64,000 nucleotides of DNA from Porphyromonas gingivicanis JCM 15907 (GTDB lineage Bacteria > Bacteroidota > Bacteroidia > Bacteroidales > Porphyromonadaceae): assembly GCF_000614585.1 (NCBI RefSeq), contig NZ_BAKX01000001.1:248001-312000 (forward strand). The letters run 5' to 3'. Positions within the stretch are counted from its first letter, which is position 1. Each line of letters starts with the position of its first letter. The position numbers and the translations under genes were made by a program. Positions 12,250 through 22,364 of the stretch are shown piece after piece. The notes below the pieces were generated by a model. That model had not been told where the DNA came from, searched no databases, and was given only the letters and a program-made list of their open reading frames with translations.

Positions 12250-12720
12250 ATGGCTACAAAGAAGCAGAAATTAGAACGTAACGTTTCGATAAAAAACAGG
12301 AGGGCAACGTTCGATTACGAAATAATCGAGCGCTACACTTCGGGCTTAGTACTCGTTGGTTCGGAGATAAAATCTATCCGTTTGGGCAAGGCAGGCTTGG
12401 TAGATAGTTACTGCTTCTTTATAAATGATGAGCTTTGGATCAAAGGGATGTATATAGCAGAGTATTTTTATGCCACTTATAATAATCATAAGGAGCGTAG
12501 AGATCGCAAACTATTGCTTTCCAAGCGAGAACTCGGCAAACTAAAAAACGCTGTAAAAACTCCTGGGATAACCATCATTCCGATAAAGCTATTCATAAAC
12601 GAAAGAGGCTATGCCAAATTAGAAATTGGTGTTGCCAGAGGGAAGAAGTTATTCGACAAACGGGCTTCTATCAAGGAGCGGGAAGACAAGCGTGCGATGG
12701 ATAGAGCTTTCAAACGTTAG
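12250..12720 (+). CDS. smpB: SsrA-binding protein SmpB
   Basis: Binds tmRNA and brings it to stalled ribosomes for trans-translation. The 156-residue protein has the conserved core [28 protein letters not shown], the GMYIAEY region and [25 protein letters not shown], and ends in the basic tail that enters the decoding centre. It lies 4 bases after serS and is followed by a strong terminator. The tmRNA gene itself was not found in this window. Confidence 0.97.
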   Translation: MATKKQKLERNVSIKNRRATFDYEIIERYTSGLVLVGSEIKSIRLGKAGLVDSYCFFINDELWIKGMYIAEYFYATYNNHKERRDRKLLLSKRELGKLKNAVKTPGITIIPIKLFINERGYAKLEIGVARGKKLFDKRASIKEREDKRAMDRAFKR

Positions 12721-12788
12721 ATTTCCATTCTACCCCAAGACCCTATACAAAGGTTTCTCGACAGAGATCCTTGTTTGCATTCAAATAG

Positions 12789-12827
12789 AAGGAGCCTTCG
12801 CTTAAGGATGAGGCTCCTTTCTTTTTT
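12789..12827 (+). terminator. Rho-independent terminator of serS-smpB
   Basis: AAGGAGCCT (12789-12797) pairs perfectly with AGGCTCCTT (12811-12819), followed by TCTTTTTT. Confidence 0.85.
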
Positions 12828-12926
12828 GCATCTCTTCTTTGAGTTGTAGAGACCTCCCCTTTATCTTCTTTCCGATGGAGGAGTATTCTCTTTTATATGA
12901 ATGATGAAAAACTCTTTCGATGCTTC

Positions 12927-12993
12927 TTTGAAATCTTACGTAAGTTTTCAAAGATTCTTACGTGAGTTTTTCAAAATCTTACGTCACTTTTGA
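12927..12993. repeat. About 22-bp tandem repeat, three units (site E)
   Basis: CTTACGT recurs at 12935, 12957 and 12978 (spacings 22 and 21), each followed after 2-3 bases by a T tract and then CAAA. Read on the minus strand the units resemble the other arrays in layout (AAAA, a TAA core, then TTT). It lies in the 507-bp convergent gap between smpB and nifJ, which otherwise holds only terminators. Confidence 0.6.
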
Positions 12994-13149
12994 GAGAGGA
13001 TTGTACTACTTTCCAAGGTAGCTATTAAGCGATGTCCCCAAAGAAACTCTACAAGCCTCTGTTACATTCGCTTATTTGATGTTTTTAGAGAGAGCAGAAG
13101 AGAGTTTACGATACCACTGAATCCCCTTTTTCTTACTCCTCAAAAGAGC

Positions 13150-13190
13150 AATAAAAAAGAGAGTCCCAGCATTATGTTGGAACTCTCTTT
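13150..13190 (-). terminator. Terminator of nifJ
   Basis: On the minus strand AAAGAGAGT (13190-13182) pairs with ACTCTCTTT (13164-13156) and is followed by a TTTTTTAT tract. It lies 38 bp after the nifJ stop. Confidence 0.75.
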
Positions 13191-13227
13191 CAAAAGTACT
13201 TATAGTCTCTTTATGAAACTATGATGG

Positions 13228-16802
<3,575 letters not shown>

Positions 16803-16839
16803 TCAATTGTTGTAATCTTATTTGTTTGTCTTTTTGACT

Positions 16840-18018
16840 TTAGTAGAGGAAGCCAAAGAGCCATAAGGGGATGATATTCTTTGCACCTGTATTGATGTTA
16901 TTAACAGCATACAATCTATCTAAACGATAGCGCGCATTAGTCTCTTTGTCGATTCGGAATTGGTACTTAGAGTCCACTATAAAGTTTACATGAGCCCGCA
17001 CGGTAGCCTCTACTTTCAGGCATTTGCTTACTTGATTTAGGAAGAAAGTACGACAAATCTCAGTCTCAGATAGAGAGTCGGGAGCCAAAACGTAGCCTAA
17101 GTTCGTATTGTCTAAGTAGCTGATGAGGGAAGATTTTGCCTCTGTGGCTTCTGAACGATGTACCAATGAGATGAGTTCTGCTTCTTTGAGGAAGTTTACG
17201 TAATTAGTAACCGTTGCTCTGGAGGTCGATATACCTTTTGCTAACTGAGATACGTTCAATAAAGTAGGGGAGGAAAGGGAAATTAGGTACAAAAGAGTAC
17301 GCAGTTTGGGCAATAAGCGCTGGTCTATGTTTCTAATATACATAACATCTACCTCGAGGGTCATATTGATGTTTTTCAAAAGACTTTCGGAGTAGGTGTT
17401 TTCTGCTAAAAAGAAAGGGTAATATCCATGATGTATATAATCATTGAACCAGCTATTAGGATTGGCTTGCTCTAAAATAGTTTTGCTGATTTCTACATGA
17501 TTATTGATGATTTCTTCCCATTGAAATACAGGCAAGCCAAGCCCCGTTTGAGAGTTGATATACTCACGAAGAGAAAATCCAGGAAGTTTGTAAATTTTTC
17601 CTTTATAGGTTTGTTTGTCCAAGGTTTCCTCTATTAGAGGAGAGCCTGTGTACATAATCTTAAGAGTAGGATATTTTGTGTAGCACTCATTAAGCTCTGA
17701 CTGCCAGTTGGGATACTTGAATATTTGATCCAGGAGGAGCATCTCTCCCCCTTGTATTACAAAAGCTCCAGCAAAGTCTACTAGCCTTGTCGTCGAGAAA
17801 AGGAAATGATTGAGGTTAACATACAAACATTTTCTGTTGAGGATGCCATATTTTTCGATGGCCCAATCCAGTAAAAATGTAGTTTTTCCAATGCCGCGAG
17901 AGCCAATGATACCCACCAAACGCTCGTTGGGGTCAATTTCGTCCATCAAAAATCTCCTAACAGAGTTGGGACGATGTCTAAGTAAGTGGTCGTGTGTCCT
18001 AAAAAGACTTTCCATCAT
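16840..18018 (-). CDS. AAA ATPase with DUF4143-like C-terminus
   Basis: A 392-residue ATPase of the AAA_14/DUF4143 group, a family widespread in Bacteroidetes whose cellular role is unclear. From ATG 18018 it shows Walker A (GIIGSRGIGKTTFLLDWA, about residues 36-53), Walker B (GEMLLLDQIFKYPNW, the final residues being typical of this group), a sensor-like IMYTGSP, and a winged-helix segment (LLNVSQLAKGISTSRATVTNYV) before the C-terminal DUF4143-type region. The longer frame opening at 18081 is unlikely because a consensus promoter lies inside it, at 18039-18068. The gene stands alone between nifJ and the rprXY operon. I infer no specific function. Confidence 0.85.
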   Translation of the reverse strand: MMESLFRTHDHLLRHRPNSVRRFLMDEIDPNERLVGIIGSRGIGKTTFLLDWAIEKYGILNRKCLYVNLNHFLFSTTRLVDFAGAFVIQGGEMLLLDQIFKYPNWQSELNECYTKYPTLKIMYTGSPLIEETLDKQTYKGKIYKLPGFSLREYINSQTGLGLPVFQWEEIINNHVEISKTILEQANPNSWFNDYIHHGYYPFFLAENTYSESLLKNINMTLEVDVMYIRNIDQRLLPKLRTLLYLISLSSPTLLNVSQLAKGISTSRATVTNYVNFLKEAELISLVHRSEATEAKSSLISYLDNTNLGYVLAPDSLSETEICRTFFLNQVSKCLKVEATVRAHVNFIVDSKYQFRIDKETNARYRLDRLYAVNNINTGAKNIIPLWLFGFLY

Positions 18019-18038
18019 ATTACCAACTGTTTGCGAGC

Positions 18039-18068
18039 AAAGGTAATATTTCTTTTTGTTTTTGCAAA
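18039..18068 (-). promoter_or_regulatory. Promoter of the AAA ATPase gene
   Basis: On the minus strand TTTG (18068-18065) is followed after 18 bp by TACCTTTG (18046-18039), close to the Bacteroidetes consensus. Transcription would begin around 18032, about 14 bp before the ATG at 18018; this decides against the longer frame at 18081. Confidence 0.7.
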
Positions 18069-18251
18069 CAGCTTGTGGCAAAAACGATGTCTATATGTAG
18101 AAATATCCAAATGAATTCATTATTTCTTGTTATTTTGCATCCCTTTTGGAGTAGTATTCTTTTTTAGTTTTGGGGGATGAGTTTTCTCTCTAAAAAATGG
18201 ACTGGATTAAACTTTTCTTTGGATTTATTTAGTTTCAAGCTCCATAATGCT

Positions 18252-18280
18252 TTTGTAAACCTATAAAAATACTATCTTTG
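18252..18280 (+). promoter_or_regulatory. rprX promoter
   Basis: TTTG at 18252-18255 and TATCTTTG at 18273-18280 (17-bp spacer) fit the Bacteroidetes promoter. The resulting leader is about 215 nt and contains two hairpins. Confidence 0.65.
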
Positions 18281-18349
18281 CGAGTTAGTGTGTGACGACG
18301 CTCTGCGCTTGGAAGATAGAAGCCTAAAGAGGAACTGGATGCCCTAATC

Positions 18350-18427
18350 TCTCTTTAACAACTTCTTTACAAAAGAGACTGTTCGGAGAAGTCGCAAGAA
18401 AAGGACAAGGTTTATACCTCTCCTTTT
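18350..18427 (+). promoter_or_regulatory. Structured leader of rprX with two hairpins
   Basis: TCTCTTT (18350-18356) pairs with AAAGAGA (18372-18378). AAAAGGA (18399-18405) pairs with TCCTTTT (18421-18427), enclosing AGGT/ACCT with a TTAT loop. No T tract follows, so these are not ordinary terminators. The rest of the 480-bp gap upstream of rprX shows nothing else I can support. Confidence 0.4.
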
Positions 18428-18501
18428 GTTACATACGAGGGAGAATAGTGAGGCTTTTTAAGGACTCGCTCTTAAAGATTTAGTGGGTCAAAGAGATTGT
18501 G

Positions 18502-20058
18502 ATGAAAAAGAAAAGGTTATATAACGTTCTTATAGTTGTGGCTTCGGTAGCGTTGCTGGCAACTCTTCTTTTGCAGATAAAGTATATGCTTGAGATGAGA
18601 GATAGCTACAACGATCAGTTTTTCAAGTTGGCACAATCTGCTGCATCTAAGGCAAAAGATATTGTCGAAAAGGAGGCCATTTCTACTTTCATTATTGAAA
18701 ATCTTCAGGAGCATTCCCCTCTCTTAGAAAAGAGTCAGTACACCTCTCCCTATTTGAACGATCCAAAACTCAATGAGATTGAAAAGTTAGCTAAGTGGGG
18801 GGCTTTAATTAGCTCTTCTCCTTTTTCCTCTTGTCCTCCTTGGATGCAGAACTACAACTCGGATACTTATTCGCATACATCGATTTCTTTGGATGCCCAG
18901 AAGAGGCTTACTGAGGCTTATTTTTTTCAGCATGAAGCTATTAGTGACATTATCTTGTCTTCGATTATCAATTTGGACAATGATATGCGCCCTATGTGTG
19001 AAAAGATTTCGCATATAACTCTTTTGAAGTCTTTGAAGCATAATCTTTTTTTGGTGGGCATCGAAGAGCCTTTTGTTTACAAAATACATGATCGTAAAGA
19101 GAAAGTTATATATGAAATGGGCCCTCCCTATGGGATTGTTGGTTCTGAGAAAAACTCTATTCGATTGCCCCTTTTTGATAAAATAGCGTTGGGAAATGCT
19201 TCTTCTGGATTCATTGAGGTGATTTTTTACGAGCACAACGACTATCAAAACGTCTTTTCTTATGCTATACCTTCTTTTATTTCCATAATAACGGTCTTTC
19301 TCCTTTTTGTTATTGCTGTGGTGCTTTACTCTCGACAACAGATATTCGAGAAAGATAGGCACAACTTTGTACACAATATGACACACGAGTTAAAGACGCC
19401 TGTAACGTCTATTAAGTTGGCCTCGAGCATGTTGAGTCAAGACTCTATAATAACTAATAAGGAGAGAAGTAAAAAGATACTCGAAGCTATGCAGAGCGAG
19501 GCAGAGCGTCTTTTTTTTCTTGCAGATAAGATTTTGCAGTTTACCTTAATCAATGAGGGCAAGGTGTGTTACCATTTTTCGTGGTTTGATTGTACCAATT
19601 TAGTTGAGCACGCACTTACTCTGTATCGCTTGCAATGCGAACGTTTAGGAGGCTCTATGGAGGGTTATTTTGAGGCTACGGATACTTATGTGAATGCCGA
19701 TAAGATACATCTGCAGAACGTTATATTTAACCTCTTGGAGAATGCCATTAAATATAGGAAGCCCGATGAAGCTCCCATTCTCTCTATATCTATGACCAAT
19801 CCCATGCCCAATGTTCTACGCATTGCTATAAAAGATAATGGTATAGGGATAGCCAAAGTAGATCAAAAAAATATTTTCCGTCAATATTTTAGAGTGGATA
19901 CAGGTAACGTACATGATACAAAAGGCTTTGGATTGGGGCTTGCCTATGTGGCGAAAACAGTAAAAGATATGGGCGGAAAAGTGGGTGTTGAGAGTAAGTT
20001 GAACGTGGGTACAACTATGATTGTGGACTTACCCGCGGAAGAACTTATACAAAGATAG
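18502..20058 (+). CDS. rprX: Sensor histidine kinase RprX
   Basis: Membrane sensor of a two-component system; RprX/RprY was described in Bacteroides fragilis and Porphyromonas gingivalis. The 518-residue protein from ATG 18502 has a transmembrane helix at about residues 8-26, a periplasmic sensor region of about 225 residues with no recognised fold, a second helix at about 253-275, a HisKA domain with the phosphorylated histidine near 295 (MTHELKTPVTSIKLAS), and the ATPase domain with N box (NVIFNLLENAIKYR), G1 (DNGIGI) and G2 (GFGLGLAYV). The GTG at 18499 is an adjacent alternative start. It is followed 98 bp later by its regulator. The leader is long and structured. Confidence 0.93.
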   Translation: MKKKRLYNVLIVVASVALLATLLLQIKYMLEMRDSYNDQFFKLAQSAASKAKDIVEKEAISTFIIENLQEHSPLLEKSQYTSPYLNDPKLNEIEKLAKWGALISSSPFSSCPPWMQNYNSDTYSHTSISLDAQKRLTEAYFFQHEAISDIILSSIINLDNDMRPMCEKISHITLLKSLKHNLFLVGIEEPFVYKIHDRKEKVIYEMGPPYGIVGSEKNSIRLPLFDKIALGNASSGFIEVIFYEHNDYQNVFSYAIPSFISIITVFLLFVIAVVLYSRQQIFEKDRHNFVHNMTHELKTPVTSIKLASSMLSQDSIITNKERSKKILEAMQSEAERLFFLADKILQFTLINEGKVCYHFSWFDCTNLVEHALTLYRLQCERLGGSMEGYFEATDTYVNADKIHLQNVIFNLLENAIKYRKPDEAPILSISMTNPMPNVLRIAIKDNGIGIAKVDQKNIFRQYFRVDTGNVHDTKGFGLGLAYVAKTVKDMGGKVGVESKLNVGTTMIVDLPAEELIQR

Positions 20059-20155
20059 GAGAATAAAATAAACCTTTTACACGTTTATTTGTTATAATAT
20101 ATATATCTGTGGGGAGATATAGTGATAAAAAGAACGAGATGAAATATAATAATAG

Positions 20156-20887
20156 ATGGCTATGGACGAAAAATTGAAAATCTTTTTCTGTGAAGACGAC
20201 GAAAATTTGGGTATGTTGCTCAAAGAATTCTTAGATACAAAGGGGTTCGACACAGATCTTTTCCGTGATGGAGAAGAGGGGATACGTAATTTTGAAAAAA
20301 CGCAATATGATCTTTGTATCTTAGATGTGATGATGCCTCTCAAGGATGGTTTTTCTGTTGCTCAAGAGATACGCTCTGTAAATAGCACAGTGCCTATCAT
20401 CTTCTTGACGGCGAAAACTATGAAAGAGGATGTTCTTCATGGGTTTACTGTAGGGGGGGACGACTATGTTACCAAGCCTTTCAGTTTGGATGAATTATTA
20501 GCTCGTATTGAGGCTATTATGCGTCGTGTGAGAGGTGTAGATTCTCGCATTAGACCTTACTACCAATTGGGTAAGTTTGTTTTTGATACACAGAAGCAAA
20601 CCTTGACTTTGGGTTCGCAGGTTACAAAATTAACTACCAAGGAGAGTCAGCTTTTAGCTCTGTTGTGTAGTTTTGCTAATGAAACCTTGGAACGTAATTA
20701 TGCCCTCAAAACTATTTGGGAGAATGATAATTACTTTAATGCTCGTAGCATGGACGTTTACATTACCAAATTGCGTAAGATTTTGAAGGCAGATCCTTCT
20801 CTCGAAATCAAGAATGTGCATGGGCGTGGCTATCGTTTGAATACAACGGGTGTAAACATCCCCGAAGATAAGATAACGAAACTCTAA
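20156..20887 (+). CDS. rprY: Response regulator RprY (OmpR/PhoB type)
   Basis: The DNA-binding partner of RprX. The 243-residue protein has a receiver domain with the acidic pocket FCEDDEN, the phosphoacceptor aspartate at residue 57 in CILDVMMP, the switch threonine in FLTAK and the lysine in YVTKPF. A C-terminal winged-helix domain follows (LTTKESQLLALLC ... DVYITKLRKILK ... IKNVHGRGYRL). The opening MAMDEKLKIFFCEDDENLGML closely recalls B. fragilis RprY. A second ATG two codons on is an equal candidate. A strong terminator follows at 20927-20966. Confidence 0.94.
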   Translation: MAMDEKLKIFFCEDDENLGMLLKEFLDTKGFDTDLFRDGEEGIRNFEKTQYDLCILDVMMPLKDGFSVAQEIRSVNSTVPIIFLTAKTMKEDVLHGFTVGGDDYVTKPFSLDELLARIEAIMRRVRGVDSRIRPYYQLGKFVFDTQKQTLTLGSQVTKLTTKESQLLALLCSFANETLERNYALKTIWENDNYFNARSMDVYITKLRKILKADPSLEIKNVHGRGYRLNTTGVNIPEDKITKL

Positions 20888-20926
20888 GACGTCGGCTGTA
20901 CAAACCAAAATTGTAGAGATACCTAA

Positions 20927-20966
20927 GATTTCCTTTTGCAAAGGATTATCTTGGGTATCTTTTTTA
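20927..20966 (+). terminator. Terminator of rprX-rprY
   Basis: AGATACCTAAGAT plus CCTTT pairs almost perfectly with AAAGG plus ATCTTGGGTATCT around a TGC loop, ending in TTTTTT. Confidence 0.85.
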
Positions 20967-21011
20967 TGGAGGGTGTTTTAATTGCATTTTAGACACATTT
21001 CTCGTAAATGC

Positions 21012-21058
21012 GTTTCAAAGTACGTAAATTACAATGCGCTAAGAATGAAACTAAAAGG
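21012..21058. repeat. Intergenic element, copy 1 of a pair flanking rpiB
   Basis: This 47-bp stretch aligns with 22179-22226 (GTTTCA-x-AGT-x-C-x-TAAA-x-TACAA-xx-CGCTAA ... ACTA-AAGG, roughly three quarters identical by eye). Both copies carry inverted ends: GTTTCA/TGAAAC here, GTTTCA/TGAGAC in the other, so the change keeps a G-U pair in RNA. ACGTAA recurs downstream at about 21072. Confidence 0.45.
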
Positions 21059-21112
21059 AAGTGTTTGGGAGTACGTAACTAAAGTCAGGGTTTACAAGTA
21101 AGGTAGTAATCT

Positions 21113-21418
21113 GTGTATTATGAACTCCGTCAAGCTATAGTGGTAAGTCATAAAACCTATATAAGTTTCGGGAGTTTGTATGGAGGGTTTCTTGAGTTAG
21201 GAATATACCTTTTGATAATGTCGTATGCCATCGCACTCGCTACGTTATTATTGATATTTAGGATTGATAATACCTATCTTTTTCTTGTCCTTTATCCAAG
21301 TCTTAGGTTCTTGTCTTGGCAGAGTACTACTTTTACTCTACTCTTATCTTTCGCAACCATTGTGATTACCGCATCCTATAGAGTCTTGAAAAATCTATAC
21401 AAACTCTCTTTTGAGTGA
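21113..21418 (+). CDS. Possible small membrane protein
   Basis: An open frame of 101 codons starting with GTG in the 810-bp gap between rprY and rpiB. The translation has two or three hydrophobic segments, for example LGIYLLIMSYAIALATLLLI (residues about 29-48) and TFTLLLSFATIVITA. I do not recognise it, there is no ATG or clear promoter at its start, and AT-rich DNA often gives such frames by chance. It could equally be non-coding. Apart from the rprY terminator and the 47-bp element, nothing else is visible between 20967 and 21697. Confidence 0.2.
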   Translation: MYYELRQAIVVSHKTYISFGSLYGGFLELGIYLLIMSYAIALATLLLIFRIDNTYLFLVLYPSLRFLSWQSTTFTLLLSFATIVITASYRVLKNLYKLSFE

Positions 21419-21697
21419 TTTGTGCAGTCCCCTTTGTTGATGCCGCTCTATACATCTTATCGTTTAGTATAGTATAAACGATTGATTTATAGTGATAAAG
21501 AAGATAGTTGGAAATGTTGAGGCAAGGGATTGATAAGATAGTAAAACAAAAAACTTGCCCATAGCATCGTTTCAAACCCTATTTATATATAGCTTTGTAG
21601 CTACTTATATTGGAAATCAAAAGAGTTGTATCTTTTTGCTTCTTGAAATTGTAGAAATTGAGAGTACCCGATAGATACGACTGAAAAAAAGAGAAGT

Positions 21698-22129
21698 ATG
21701 AAGTTCGGATTGTGTTGTGACCATGCTGGTTACTTATTGAAAGAGCAAGTGAAAAAGTTATTAACCGAAAAGGGATATGAGTGTGTCGATTTCGGAACCT
21801 ATTCAGAAGAAAGAGCGGACTATCCCGATTTTGCGCACCTGTTGGGAAAGGCAATTGATGCGCAAGAGCTCCCTATGGGCATTGCTATATGTGGTTCGGG
21901 CAATGGTATTTCTATGGCTTTGAATAAACATAGAGGAGTGCGTGCAGCACTCTGTTGGCAAGAAGAGTTAGCTGCTTTGGCAAGAGCGCATAATGATGCT
22001 AATGTACTCTCTCTTCCTGCGCGCTTTATTTCGTTCGAAGAGGCAGAGAAGATAGTAAACGCCTTTTTATCTACTGATTTCGAAGGAGGACGCCACGAAG
22101 CGAGAATAGCCAAGATACCCTTGTGTTAA
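21698..22129 (+). CDS. rpiB: Ribose-5-phosphate isomerase B
   Basis: Interconverts ribose 5-phosphate and ribulose 5-phosphate in the pentose phosphate pathway. The 143-residue protein opens MKFGLCCDHAGYLLKEQVKK, with the substrate-contacting DHAG, and has the catalytic cysteine at residue 65 in AICGSGNGISMALNKHRGVRAAL. ARAHNDANVLSLPARF is also typical of the RpiB/LacAB family. Length is normal. It is a single-gene unit; related intergenic elements lie on both sides. Confidence 0.94.
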   Translation: MKFGLCCDHAGYLLKEQVKKLLTEKGYECVDFGTYSEERADYPDFAHLLGKAIDAQELPMGIAICGSGNGISMALNKHRGVRAALCWQEELAALARAHNDANVLSLPARFISFEEAEKIVNAFLSTDFEGGRHEARIAKIPLC

Positions 22130-22178
22130 ATTGCGAAAGAGAGGGCGAAATCCTTTTTACTCCTTCTTTTATTAAGGT

Positions 22179-22226
22179 GTTTCAGAGTGCATAAAGTACA
22201 ACACGCTAATAACTGAGACTATAAGG
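22179..22226. repeat. Intergenic element, copy 2 of the pair flanking rpiB
   Basis: Aligns with 21012-21058 (see that entry). Degenerate copies of its GTGC-TAA core continue downstream to about 22262, just before uvrA. Confidence 0.45.
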
Positions 22227-22364
22227 TGCATGCTGAATTGTGACTAAGACTAAAGTGCGTAAGTGACACCATATTAACGCATTGTGCCGCATCGTCCTTG
22301 TGGATAGCGCCACTGTTCAGCGTCATAAGCAGGCACAAATGGATACCACAACCTATACGATAAA

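Noticed and set aside
20888-22364. Remnant of a mobile element around rpiB
   Set aside because: The paired elements lack target-site duplications and there is no transposase fragment; a structural or regulatory repeat is simpler.
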